From Podospora pseudocomata (Eukaryota > Ascomycota > Sordariomycetes > Sordariales > Podosporaceae), in contig NC_085891.1 in assembly GCF_035222375.1 (NCBI RefSeq), positions 2,480,001-2,544,000 of the forward strand: 64,000 bases of DNA, read 5' to 3'. The translations under genes were made by a program, and so were the position numbers. The notes beneath the pieces are model-generated. The model had not been told where the DNA came from. It saw only the letters and a list, made by a program, of their open reading frames with translations, and ran no database searches. Within the stretch, counting starts at the first letter, position 1. Each line of letters opens with the position of its first letter. Of the stretch, positions 22,529 to 33,579 are shown in pieces.

Positions 22529-24020
22529 ATGGCGACTCACAATATTGTTGTTTTTGGGGGTGATCACTGCGGTCCGGAGGTATGGTTTTGATTTTGGAAG
22601 GGAGAAGGGAGTGGATGACTTGCTGACGAGGGGAAATAGGTTGTTGCCGAGGCTGTCAAGGTCCTCAAGGCGATTGAGACAAATGTGCCGAGCGCGGGCA
22701 AGTTTAACTTGCAGGAGCACTTGTTGGGTGGTGTAAGTTATTTTTCTCTTGCTTCTTGAGGCTAAAGGGGGTTGGAAAGGGGAGTGGTGCGGTGTAAGGG
22801 AGAGCTCCGCAGTGAGTTCAGGTGAAGTTGTCAAGAGCTCGAGGCTTGAGATTGAAGCTGGCGGAAAGATAGGGTGGGGAGTTGTTATGCGTTCAAACGC
22901 TGTGCCAGGAGGATGACCCAGGAGCACAATCCTGGGAGCTTTCAAGCTATCACCATTGCGAGAGTCATAGCTCCAGCCAGCTAATCCACTTCTCTCCAGG
23001 CCTCCATCACCGCCCACAACAGCGCCCTGACCGACGAAGCCCTCGCCGCCGCCAAGGTCGCCGATGCCATCCTCCTCGGCGCCATCGGTGGTCCCGAATG
23101 GGGCCCTTCCTCCCCCGTCCGTCCCGAAGAGGGTATCCTCAAGCTCCGCAAGGAGCTCGGCACCTACGGCAACCTCCGCCCATGCAACTTCGCCTCCGAG
23201 TCCCTCGTCGATTCCTCCCCTCTCAAAGCCGAGGTCTGCCGCGGCACTGACTTCATCGTCGTCCGTGAGTTGACCGGCGGTATCTACTTTGGTGACCGCA
23301 AGGAGGACGACGGTTCCGGTTTCGCCATGGACACCGAGCCCTACTCCCGCCCCGAGATTGAGCGCATCGCCCGTCTGGCTGGTTTCTTGGCTCTGGGCCA
23401 GAACCCCCCGGCCAAGGTCTGGAGTTTGGACAAGGCCAACGTTTTGGCCACGAGCAGACTGTGGAGAAAGGTTGTGACGGAGGTGTTTGAGAAGGAGTTC
23501 CCTCAGCTGTCGGTGAACCACCAGCTGATTGACTCTGCGGCTATGTTGATGGTCAAGAACCCGAGGGCGCTGAACGGTGTGGTGATCACCAGCAACTTGT
23601 TTGGTGATATTATTAGCGATGAGGCGTCGGTTATTCCGGGTTCGATTGGGCTTTTGCCTAGTGCTTCGTTGGGTGGTATTCCTGATGGGAAGGGCAAGTG
23701 CAATGGTATTTATGAGCCTATTCACGGTAAGTTCTCTTCGTTCCTCCTTTTTATGTCGCTGTTTGCTGACGAGTGCCTTGTTAGGCTCTGCTCCCGACAT
23801 CTCTGGCAAGGGCATTGTCAACCCCGTTGGCACCATCCTCTCCGTTGCCATGATGCTCAAGTACTCTCTCAACCTGCCCAAAGAGGCTGCTGCTGTTGAG
23901 GCTGCTGTTAAGCTGGCTATCGACAACGGTGTCCGTACCAAGGATCTGGGTGGCTCGGCTAGCACAACTGACATGGGTGATGCCGTTGTTGCTGAGCTCG
24001 TCAAACTCCTCAAGGCTTAG
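22529..24020 (+). CDS. leu1: 3-isopropylmalate dehydrogenase (leucine biosynthesis)
   Basis: It oxidatively decarboxylates 3-isopropylmalate to 2-ketoisocaproate with NAD+, the third step of leucine synthesis. Four exons (22529-22579, 22640-22732, 23000-23726 and 23785-24020; introns of 60, 267 and 58 nt) give 368 residues, the usual fungal length. Visible family signatures are [13 protein letters not shown] at the N-terminus, [43 protein letters not shown], then [40 protein letters not shown] (metal- and NAD-binding signature) and [19 protein letters not shown]. The first intron falls right after the GDHCGPE loop. A long open frame on the opposite strand is a codon-bias shadow. Loss of this gene would cause leucine auxotrophy. 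Confidence 0.97.
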
Positions 24021-24749
24021 AGAGCTCATAGGATAAAAATGAAGTAAAATAATGAAAAACCATCCTCAGAAACCAGTCAGCAGTCCATCGGTCGTGTATG
24101 CTCCCATTGTATATCTGGCTAACAAAAAGGGCTCTCAACAGCCAGGTATGCCCCCAATATCGGGAAACCAGCCTACCTCTCGCGTACACTCACTCCAAAT
24201 TTCCATGGAAGCATGCCCTACGTCGATCCCGAAGTTTGGCGCGCCCCATACTTGTCAAAAACCTAAAGTGGAACTCCCGAAATGCGGGCCGGACTCGGGA
24301 AGCCAAGGGCAGCCAAGAAGGGCTTGGCGCTTGCTCCCAAGTCCCCGTCATCGGCAGGCTTACCGAGCCGACGGCAACGTCTCATCAGGGGCAAGTGCTT
24401 CTCCATTCATGCGGGCGTTCGATGACTGAATTGAATGAACGTTGTATATATAGCAGCTGTTATTCACTGCAGTCAGTGTCATCAAACTAGGTATTCTCCA
24501 ATTCGAGAAGCAGTCTCAAGGCCATATACTCTAAACCAATCCCATTGGACGTGTGATCCCCCCCCGCACAATGAGTGAGCCAAGGCAGAACAGGTGACCA
24601 CTTACAAACATCCATTTACGTGGCTCTGCATTTTTTGGAAAGTGGGAAATCACGCATCCATCTTCACTCACTGTCAAGTAGGTAGATATCAATCCATTAA
24701 TGTTTTCCATCCACTGTGAACCCTCAACATCGCAATCCAATTGGGCATC
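24021..24749. other. intergenic between leu1 and the APH-fold gene
   Basis: No gene seen; it should hold the leu1 3' end and the promoter of the next plus-strand gene. Confidence 0.55.
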
Positions 24750-25835
24750 ATGCCAGAAAACTTCTTCACCCGCAACTCCCTCCCCGAAACTACAGAACGC
24801 CTCCTTTTTGGCACAGCCCTCGCTCGGTTCCCTACCTCTGTGCCCATCGAGCCCGCTGTTCAGGGGTACTGCTCTTACACGCTTCTCAACACCACCCAGC
24901 AGCTCGTTTTGCAGTTCCGGCCCGAGAAACATGCCATTGATCTTGAGGTTGCAGCTTTGGCGAGGGGGGTTCATGGGGCTTGGGCGCCGGAGACGGAATT
25001 TCTTGGGTTTGTTGGGGGGAAGGAGGGCGGGAGGATGGGGTTTTATTGTCATGGGTTGATTCCTGGGAGGATTTTGGCGGGTTTTAGGACAGGGGAGGGA
25101 GGGGTTGAGGTGGGTGGGTTGGTGAGGGAGTTGGCGGAGTTTTATGCGCAGGCGTATCGTTATGGTGGGTGTGGTGGTGAACGGAGAGGGAAGGTTGGGG
25201 GGAGTTTGGAGGGGCGGTTGGTGATGTTGAGCGAGGGACTTCCTGCTCGTTTCCGACCGTTTGTGTCTCCTGTTCTTGGAGAGCTTTCTGGGATTGTTGA
25301 GCTTCCTTGGGTGCTTACACATGGGGATTTTAGCGCGGATAATGTTATGGTGAGGTTGGAGAGCGCTGAGAAGCGGAAGGAAAGGGGTAAAGGGAGGTCG
25401 AGGGGTGGTGAGATGTCGAAGCGGGAGTTGAGGTTGAAGGGTGTCATTGACTGGGCCGAAGCTGAGTTTTTGCCGTTTGGGACGGGGTTGTATGGGTTGG
25501 AGAGTATACTGGGACATCTTGATCGGCTGAACACGTCTAATGAAGAAGAAGTAGGAGGGAGGTCTCGATTAAGAGACATATTCTGGTCTGAGTTAGCAAG
25601 TCTGATACCCCAACTGAAGACAGATGAGGAATTCTACGAGAGGGTGAAATTGGCCGGTTTGATGGGCGTGCTATTTTGGCATGGGATAGCATTCGACAAC
25701 GGGGCACTTGACCGGGTTGTTGAGGAGGGGAGGGATGATGAGGAGATTGGGCTGTTGGATGAGATTTTGTTTGGTGAAGGGAGTGAAGACTTTGCCGAGT
25801 TAAAAAGCAAAAGAGTCGAAAACTCCAAAAAATGA
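24750..25835 (+). CDS. APH-fold phosphotransferase family protein
   Basis: A 361-residue single-exon protein of the aminoglycoside-phosphotransferase/choline-kinase-like fold. The catalytic loop is WVLTHGDFSADNVMV (about residues 187-201, the HGDx4DN type with the catalytic Asp), and the metal-binding segment is GVIDWAEAEFLPFG (about 231-244, where ID stands for the D of DFG). Upstream, an N-lobe-like stretch (QQLVLQFRPEKHAIDLEVAALAR) may hold the ATP-binding Arg/Lys and Glu. A Lys/Arg-rich insertion (about 208-228) sits between the catalytic loop and the metal site. Fungal genomes contain many such genes; the substrates are rarely known and none is suggested here. I chose the ATG at 24750 because the upstream TTG (24741) is not a normal eukaryotic start. 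Confidence 0.85.
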   Translation: MPENFFTRNSLPETTERLLFGTALARFPTSVPIEPAVQGYCSYTLLNTTQQLVLQFRPEKHAIDLEVAALARGVHGAWAPETEFLGFVGGKEGGRMGFYCHGLIPGRILAGFRTGEGGVEVGGLVRELAEFYAQAYRYGGCGGERRGKVGGSLEGRLVMLSEGLPARFRPFVSPVLGELSGIVELPWVLTHGDFSADNVMVRLESAEKRKERGKGRSRGGEMSKRELRLKGVIDWAEAEFLPFGTGLYGLESILGHLDRLNTSNEEEVGGRSRLRDIFWSELASLIPQLKTDEEFYERVKLAGLMGVLFWHGIAFDNGALDRVVEEGRDDEEIGLLDEILFGEGSEDFAELKSKRVENSKK

Positions 25836-26217
25836 AGCCGCAACCTCAGTCCTCAGAGCAGGGAGGTACAGCACGAGCCACATTATATTGTGGTTAAAAC
25901 CACTGCGCCAACTCACATCCTATTGAATGTTGCGATACTTGGAGAGGCAGAAAGGGAGCCTATATGCTACTGATGAGAGTGATGGGTTGCTCTTGCCGAC
26001 TTAGGGGAGGCATGTGTAATGGGAAGGAGCGACCTGGGTGCTCCTGCCTTGACGGGACACAGGGTCACGCGGCTACCGAGGAATCCCCTCTTTTCCACCA
26101 CCCCATCAGTTCTGTTTTTGTGATAATGGCCTCACCTCCTTCTATGCTTACTAGTACTTCAACATCCCTATACACCTAAAACCGACCGTTCTACCTAACT
26201 CTTTATGATAATAGGCC
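25836..26217. other. intergenic between the APH-fold and DUF2235 genes
   Basis: No gene or notable repeat is seen; it is short and presumably the promoter of the DUF2235 gene. Confidence 0.55.
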
Positions 26218-28288
26218 ATGTCACCCGCTTCCCAACCAATTCAAATCACCAAAAAACGCCTGGTCATCTGCTGTGATGGCACGTGGATGAACAGTGACAC
26301 GGGCTACAGGAAATCATCCTACCGGAACCCTATTGGAAAAACGGCTGTTCCGTCCAATGTCACCCGTCTCTCCCGGTCTTTACGTCGGTCATGTACAGAT
26401 GGAACTCTTCAGATCATTGATTATCACTCCGGAATTGGCTTAAGTGGCAGTTTCGCAGATGTTTTATCCGGCGGTGCTTTTGGCTTGAGCATCTTTGAGG
26501 TGTGCCTCAGTCAAAGTACTGAAGCAATCCGCACATGCTTACAGAGTTTTAGAATATCCGGTCAGCCTACTCCTTCATATGTGCCAACTATACCGATGGT
26601 GATGAGATCATCCTTGTGGGCTTCTCACGGGGAGCCTTTACCGCAAGGTCAGCTGCGGCAATGGTCTCGGATCTAGGGCTCCTGACCCGCGAAGGCATGG
26701 AGTATTTCTACCCCATCTACAAGGACAGGCAGCATTGGCGGGATACCAAATATAAGGATCCTTTTCCGGATACACCGTTTAGTGATAAGCCCAAAGGGGA
26801 TGATGCTTCACGGAAGTATCGAGAGATGCTTGTCGAGGTAGGCTTGTTCTCTCTGTTTTTGTTCATGAGTACTAAGTTACAATGATTAGAAGGGTCTCAC
26901 ACGCATCCATCAGAACCATGAGAACAGGCCACTGATCAAAGTGAGGGCTGTTGGTATGTATACTTGTCCCAATCATCAAAGGGTATAGTTTGTTGCGGTG
27001 GACTTGATACTCACGCTCAAATAGCCGTGTAGGACACTATTGGAAGCTTGGGAATACCCCATTCAACCGCCGAATTTCGCTTATTTGACACTGACTTGTC
27101 AGATCGTATCGAGTATGCCTTTCATGCACTTGCCCTCGATGAACACAGGTCCTCATTTATACCTACAGTGTGGGAGCGCACCGTTGATAACCTGGGTGCC
27201 ACAGACCTACGCCAAGTTTGGTTTCCAGGCAATCATGGAAATGTAGGCGGGGCCTGGAAAGATGCCGGAATTTCCGACATTACTTTGGCTTGTGAGTGCG
27301 ATTTCTTACAACTATCAATCCCGACTAACATCCTCCAGGGATGATGGATCAGCTTGCGTCCATTGGCGTCGAGTTTGATGAGGCAGTCATCATGCGCCTT
27401 TTTGACCAGCTTGAACACTCTTACCGCGACATGGCTGAGAAAGACCCCAAGTGTACGCATGCACAGAAGCACCCGAGACCAAGCAGGCCGTTGATAGAAG
27501 TCGAACCACCTCCAATAGAGTCGAACAATCTCCCAGAATGGGTGCGATTCCGACTGCGAAGTCTTTCAACGGCAACCGATACTGGGAAGAAGATCATCGG
27601 CGAGAAGCACTGGGCCATCAAGCCCATCTGCGCAAGAAATATCCCCCTTCGACCCTGGGCGCTCGGCGCAATTCGCGGTTCCAAGGCTGCCGGATCCAAA
27701 GTTCGCTCACCATGCGCCTATAAGAAGAGAGATCCTATCACGGGAAAAAAAACCAAAGACTTCCTCGAGGATACCAACGAGCGGATGCATAGCTCTGTGC
27801 GTGTCCGTCTCGCGTTAGAGGGGCTTGGGCTCAACGACAAAGGTGTCTGGGAAGCTCCGGCACTGAAAGGGAAATGGGCCTTGCGAAAGACCACTCGAGA
27901 ATTTTTGGATCCCATCCCCAAAACTGTGACATCATGGGAGAAAAGTACCGCATCAGCTGCAACAACATCCTGGAAAAAGAAGCTAGACCTGTCCAACAAT
28001 CAGACTGCACAAAAACAAGATGACGACGAGTCGCTGGCTGCTTCAAATGCCGCAACGTTAGTAGAGACGGCAGTTGAGCAGCAGCGCCCGTTGCAGGCGA
28101 TGGATAACAAGGGTTACAGGTGGGTTTGGGAGTATTGTGGCAATGTGAAGGATGCACCACCCCAGAAGGTGATGGTAGAGGAGCAGCTGGGGCCGTTTGA
28201 GAGACAGTTGCTGAGATTGTTAGGGGGTGTGCCAAATGTGTATGAGTTCGCCGAGACGGTGGAGGGGATGGATGGGAGGAAGGTGTAA
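26218..28288 (+). CDS. DUF2235 alpha/beta-hydrolase-like protein, with an in-frame UAG in a conserved motif
   Basis: Exons 26218-26499, 26553-26837, 26890-26953, 27025-27291 and 27339-28288 (introns 53, 52, 71 and 47 nt) join in phase into 616 codons. DUF2235 marks are RLVICCDGTWMN, YHSGIG, SAYSFICANYTDGDEIILVGFSRGAFTARS (GxSxG nucleophile elbow), GIPHSTAEFRLFDT, VWFPGNHGNVGG and DITLAWMMDQL. The C-terminal ~270 residues are lineage-variable. In this model codon 213 (27030-27032) is TAG exactly where relatives have Trp in VWDT(V/I)GSLGIP; everything before and after is intact. Explanations are a recent nonsense mutation, A-to-I editing of UAG to UGG, or alternative splicing (donor GTGAGG at 26941 to the acceptor at 27031-27032) that avoids the stop but deletes conserved core residues. 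The substrate is unknown. Confidence 0.82.
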
Positions 28289-28830
28289 ATGTGGGGCAGT
28301 AACGCCAAGCAAAAGATAGGGGGTAGCCCTGGTTGCTGGGTGAACGAAAAGGAATATGTCAACAAACATCACTTTGCTCAACGTGATGGATGTAAAGATA
28401 GAATGGCAATGGGTGAGAGTGTGTAGCAAGGTATCGATGCAGGCAAAACAAAGTTATGTGTATCATCCATCTATGCCCGCTGCGCGCCAAGAATGAGATG
28501 CAAAGATCCTCGGCTTTGGTTCACAGAAACCCTAGCTTTTCCTCTGCAAGTCTCTATAGTTACTTCATCCTCCTCTCAGCCCATTCAGAGCGGTCTTGAT
28601 CTGCATCTTGAAGAGCTTTTCTGGTCTGTCTCTTGATCAGACTTGGTTTGTACTTTTTTGGCTGCTTCGATATGAGCTACCAGACGGGTTTGTTTTGTCT
28701 GCGCCGAGCTTTGCTTGCACGGGCGACTGGCGTGAGTAACCTGGGAGTTTGAGTCTCTCTCTGGGGAGGAATCTTGGGTTGACAAGGCTGTGTGGGTGGG
28801 TTTGGGTCTGGCGAGGCTTGGGTGGTGTTG

Positions 28831-28890
28831 GCTGGTGGTGAGAGGGTACTGTAAGCTGGTGATGAGAGGGTGCTGTAAGCTGATGGTGGG
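28831..28890. repeat. two-copy ~27-bp repeat
   Basis: Two adjacent copies of GAGAGGGTRCTGTAAGCTG with a shared TGATG/TGGTG border, just upstream of the 12-bp array. Confidence 0.7.
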
Positions 28891-28967
28891 GTCAATCGTG
28901 GGCCCAGTGGTGGACTTGGTGATGGGCTCAATGATGATGCGCTGTATGATCTGCTCGATGTTTATAT

Positions 28968-29111
28968 GCTCCATGATGCGCGCGATGATGCGCGCGATCG
29001 TGTGCTCGATGATGTGGTCTGTGATGTACTCGATGGTATGCTCCGTGATGAGCTCGATGGTATGCTCGATGATGCGCTCAATGATGCACTCGATAATGCG
29101 CTCGATGTCGT
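28968..29111. repeat. 12-bp minisatellite (CTCGATGATGYG)n
   Basis: About ten degenerate 12-bp units of consensus CTCGATGATGYG (variants such as CTCGATGGTATG, CTCAATGATGCA, CTCGATAATGCG). The 12-bp period keeps all reading frames open: the minus strand reads as a Ser-rich repeat and the plus strand as a Met/Ser/Cys repeat. Whether it is translated is unknown. Confidence 0.85.
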
Positions 29112-29826
29112 GGGCTCGGGATCATATGAATCCTCGATAGGCTGTAAAACTCTTGGCATGGGAGTTGCAAGGAGATGTCCTTGTTGTATTTCTCCTGAAC
29201 CGCCAGATCTGTCGGCTGATGGCAGCATTTACTCTCTGGAGTCTACGACGGAAAAGCCCATTGGGAGACTTGGGACTGGGACGTGTGGAGGAGTTGAACA
29301 AAGGGATGTCCATGGCAGTGGTTGATGATATTTCTACTGAGTTACACGTAGCTGGTAGCCTGGCATGGGGAAAATAAATAGTATAAAGACACTGGAAACT
29401 GACTGCCTTCTTAGATTTCGAGGCTTTCAGGACATGAAGTCGGCAGCAAGTACTTTCCAGTCCTCTCTTGTGGCAGTGACACACTGTTGGCAAAAGTTCA
29501 GGCACATGAAGTAAGTGGGTAGCAAATCAAGATATTCCGTCATCAAGACCTTCTATTTCGACATTATCATAAACTTCACCTCGCCCCACTAACAGAAACC
29601 ATCAAATTCCCCAAACTACCAAGGACAAGAAATCTCGTCCTCAATCACAAGATTCAATCCCCATCACCTCTCAGGTCACAGTTTAAGCTCCACGGAACTC
29701 CGGTCAAGACAACGCCTCTTTACGGTCCTACAGACCCAGCCAGCTGCCAACCCGAGACACCGCCAGTACGTCAGGACCCAACACAGACAGAGACTATTTG
29801 ACTTGAAATTCGGGTGCACACATCCG

Positions 29827-29901
29827 TGGCGTGCGTAATATAGCGGTATTACATTCTGCTCGCCGAGCGAAGGACTTAGGTTCGAATCCTGACCACTCAC
29901 C
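29827..29901 (+). other. tRNA-like relic (degenerate tRNA)
   Basis: The internal Pol III promoter elements are recognisable: an A-box-like TAATATAGCGG (29836-29846, 9 of 11 consensus positions) and a perfect B box GGTTCGAATCC (29879-29889). The T arm folds (TTAGG/CCTGA around TTCGAAT) and a hairpin GCTCG/CGAGC sits where the anticodon arm should be, with GCC in the loop position. No seven-base acceptor stem pairs with the 3' CCACTCA, so it is not a normal tRNA. It may be a dead tRNA or the head of a tRNA-derived SINE. Confidence 0.45.
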
Positions 29902-31389
29902 ACAATAGTGTATTTGGCTTCCAGCGTTTGCATTTTTTTTTTTTTTGGACTTAGAATGGTCTATGGCAATTCTTTTTCTTTTCACCGCCAGGTTCCAATA
30001 TCTGTTGCAGTTACAATTGATCCATGGAGGTAATTGAGGGTTAGGAGCATGAAGACACAGACATGCAGCGTTTCTTGACCAGGTATCTAATGATGTTTAA
30101 CATCAAAGGCACAGTGACTATATTACTGAATCGCAATGAATAGTTTCTTTCCTTCAATTTGAACTTTACACCAGACTCTCAGGATAAGGCCATCATTGTG
30201 AGAATAACAAAGGGTTATTCACAAGACATTGACATTCATAATATATTACTGGCAGCGGTGTCAACCATCGAGAAAATCATCACGATTAGCAAACACTTCA
30301 ACAGAAGAAGACTTATCCTTCTATCTGAAGATTGCCAAGTTTGCCATCCTTTTATTTTTCAGTTCTTAAACAACTGTATATGCTACAGGAAAATAATCGC
30401 TCTGCCCACGAGATACTTACACATGAAACCACCTGCCCAACCCCAGCGCCACGGATTTGACTATGCTTTATCTTGTTCTGCAGGTCTGACATCAACTCAG
30501 ATGATTTTCCCAATCTCCTAGGTATTTACACGATATAAAACCAAAACCTGTACTGTCTGTTCCTTTCCCTCACTGGACGACGACAAGTCTTCATCACCCT
30601 CTGGTCCATTTGTCTGAACTCTTCAAAAAGTTCGGACTTGCGTCACATCTACACCCGCATGTAGCGCTTTGGGGGCGATGGGGGAGGCTGGCCGTTTTGC
30701 AATGGACAATCCAGCGTCGGCGAGTGGAAAGGTGGAGCGTTGTCGCGCTTTCTTGGGTGCTACCGGGACAGAGTATGGCTCTAGGTGGCTTGAAGAACAG
30801 GTCCGGAGACATGCCTCAGTGTAGTCCTTGTGGTCGTCCTCATCTCCACCGGGTGATTCGCCGATGAAACTGGCTCGCTGAGTTTGCCACCAAACCGTCT
30901 TGGGTTTGCCATCGAGGTCTGTGAATAGAGTCCGGTTTGGGGGAAGTCCTCAAAGGCAGTGAGGTTGGTAAGCAAGAGGCAGAAAGAGAAGACCTCCATT
31001 AGGATCGAATGTAAGCGCCCAAGCCACCTAAAAGGTATAATGAACAGGCGGGGCTGGTATGCTCAGCGCCGTGGGCAGGACACTCTTGAACATGTACAGA
31101 CGAGTAGTTTATCGCGAGGGCATGGGTGTTATGTAAGGTAAGGTTGATTGAAATCTTTATTGTGTAGAGGTATTGTGGCATGAGTATATATAAAAATGGT
31201 GTCGTGCAGAAGATAGAAACATTGGAAGGATCCTTGATAGTATTATACCCAAAGGTCGAAGAGCTTGCGCCACGTAACTTCTCGTCACGACACCATTCCT
31301 TCGCGATGACGATAATGAGAAGCCAGAACGTGATAGAAATTGGCACAACAAGAATCATTGTTGTATTGGATTGAGTAACATCTTCCAGT

Positions 31390-32570
31390 CTATCCGCGAC
31401 CCAGATACCCATCCTCAAATGCTGTGCCTTGTCAGTCACATTTTCATCATCGACACAGAGAACAAAAGACTCACCACCTGGGAGCCCAGCCGCAGCGTAC
31501 ATGACCAACGAAATTGGCTTCAAATCCTCATCTGTCGAACCCTCCAAGTATCGCTGCCAAAACTCCAGTACCCCCTTCACACTCTCCTTCAGCTCCGCAT
31601 CAGCTCCGCACCCATAACACCTCAACCCCAAACAGGCTCCAAACTCCCGGAAAGCCAACCTCCTATTCGCGTCCCTGCTCGCGACCCCCCTCTTCCCATC
31701 CAGGAGTATCTTCCCCACCTCCAAACTCTGACTACCCAAAGTCCTGGCCCAATCCTCATCACGGAAGAAATGGCATATCCACAACCCCATCCCCAAGTCC
31801 AAACAGTCATTACTCACCCTCATCTTCCCCTCCCTCCCCATCAAAAGCCGGTAATCCGCAATCTCTGACACCAAATCCCCCGGTGGGCCATGCATGTACT
31901 CGGCCGTTCTCTGCAAAAGCCTATAAACGACAAACCCCGTCGCGGCATCAAGATGTCCCTCCGTGGGAACCGACACCCGCGACAAATCAGTAGACATCTT
32001 CCACACCATCCTCTCTGCATGATGATTGCTCCTGTTCCTGACGATAAACTTGTTGTGCACCGCCTTGGCAAGCTGAACAGCTAGTAAACTCCACTGTTTC
32101 TCCCCCGTCGCCAAGGCCAGCCTGTTGAGCGCAAACATCCATAATGTCAGGTAGTGGTGATACTGCCCGTCGCCATCACGTGGGTCTTCTTCCTCAGAAT
32201 GGAGTTTTCCTATCCGGAGACCGCCCTTTAGGGGCTCTGCGTCTGTAGCACCGGGGAGACGGGAGGATAGGTCCCGGGTGCGGCCTAGGGTTTCGTGGAC
32301 GGTGGTGACGAGTCTTTTGGCGAGGATTAGGTAAGGAGGACAAGAGAGCTCTTTGGATAAGGTGATGAAGTTGACTACGCCAAAGGCATCGGTCCAGAGG
32401 TAACGGCCTAGGTGACCGGCTGCGCCCGGGGAGGAGGGGGGCGTCCACGACAAGGCGGAAGCTTCTGGGTCCGGGGAGGAGAGGATGTTGTCAAAGGGGC
32501 CGTAGACTATGGAGAGGGCTTCTTTGAAGCGGCGGATGCGCTCATTGGGGGTTGGGATGGGCATTGTCAT
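31390..32570 (-). CDS. six-hairpin-glycosidase-like protein
   Basis: A hypothetical ascomycete protein resembling (alpha/alpha)6 six-hairpin glycosidase-like folds. Exon 1 (32570-31475) and a small exon 2 (31421-31390) are joined over a 53-nt intron (donor GTGAGT, branch TGACTGAC, acceptor ACAG), giving 375 residues ending AFEDGYLGRG. Typical helices with aromatic and His residues are GRYLWTDAFGVVNFITL, QYHHYLTLWMFALNRLALATGE (the QYH..LTLWM pattern of this fold), HLDAATGFVVYRLLQRTA and NDCLDLGMGLWICHFF. There is no signal peptide. If the intron is retained, the frame continues in another register and encodes a membrane-like helix (ILVVPISITFWLLIIVIA), so an alternative C-terminus is possible. 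I chose the ATG at 32570; an upstream GTG is not a credible start. Function and substrate are unknown. Confidence 0.72.
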
Positions 32571-33579
32571 GGTGGGCCTTTTGCTGTTGGGGTGATACTT
32601 GGAAATGTGATGTCTGGGAATGAGAATATGGCGTTTCGACACTGAGTTTGGTGGTGATAGTTCTCGAGATGGAAGAAAAACGGTTCATCCACTTGGATTT
32701 CCAGATAGAGGGAACACAACGTCACAGTATCTCTACCTAGAAAAAGTGTCTCGGAAAGGTCGGTTCAGACTGGGCCCTGGGACTGAAGTTAGATGACCAG
32801 TATACGATAATTGCACGGATAGAGCCGAGTGATCATCCTTTTGAAGAGGAAAATGGTGTGTTTGGAAGGGTTTGGTTGCTGTGAGGGCAAGGACCATCTT
32901 GCAGCCATCTCAACGGAAGCCAGAGCATCGTGAACGTCAACGGAGTCTGAGAGGTCTGCTTGTGCGCTGGATCGGACCCCCACATGTCGTCACTCATCTG
33001 TCGTTGTCGTTGAAGAAAGCGTTGACCCAAGCTCAAAGAGTGCCAAGGCAAAGCCAAGATGGGAGCTGAGTTGGGGATGGGACTAGTCTTTATTTGTACT
33101 AGTCATCAAAGTGGAGGTCTCATTGGTCGATCGCTGCCCCACTGCCAGGTGCTACCCCGCGCAGGATGCCTGAACATTCGAGGGGCTTCTGGGGCCAGGA
33201 TTCTCGAGAGCTCTGGCAGGCTCTCGCAGCTTCCTGTGCCATCATACCACATCTCGCTGCTTCGCCCTCGGGCACCAAGTGCTTACTTACACTTCTCCCA
33301 GTCTCTCCACTCGCTGCCCAAGATAAATTCTTCGCCTGTGGTGTTACCTCTCTTCTTTGTTCCCTCCATTGACTGAACCAAAACAAACAACAAACTGTTG
33401 ACAACGATACCCATAACAACCAACAAAATCATCTGCTACTATTTTCAGCAGCACAACGATTTGAAGCCTGACGTCACACTCCAAGCTTCACCACATCGTC
33501 TACCTCATATAATATCACCACTTCGAACAACCACCGCACTCAGTTCCCGAGACGCTCAGTCTCGAAAGTCTAATTCACA
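32571..33579. promoter_or_regulatory. divergent promoter region upstream of hsp104
   Basis: A 1-kb divergent region. At 33172-33189 the units GAA-nn-TTC-nn-GGG-nn-TTC occur in exact 5-bp phase, as in a heat-shock element with one imperfect unit, and an overlapping AGGGG (33181-33185) is a stress-response-element core. The location ~400 bp before the ATG suits an Hsp104 promoter; this is prediction only. The rest is a leader rich in CA and pyrimidines. Confidence 0.5.

Larger units (their letters stand above)
28289..31389. other. 3.1-kb gap with minisatellites and a tRNA-like relic
   Basis: No confident gene. Three overlapping minus-strand open frames between 28585 and 29505 (Gln/Thr-rich, Ser-rich and Arg-rich) coincide with the repeats below and may be a fast-evolving hypothetical gene or chance. 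The region 29,990-30,980 is AT-rich intergenic sequence. Confidence 0.45.

Noticed and set aside
22412-24013. 533-codon open frame on the minus strand
   Set aside because: It is antisense to the leu1 exons and introns; the sequence shows no domain and the codon pattern is that of the opposite strand.
29827-29901. Functional tRNA-Gly
   Set aside because: The acceptor stem does not pair and position 33 is not T, so a working tRNA is unlikely.
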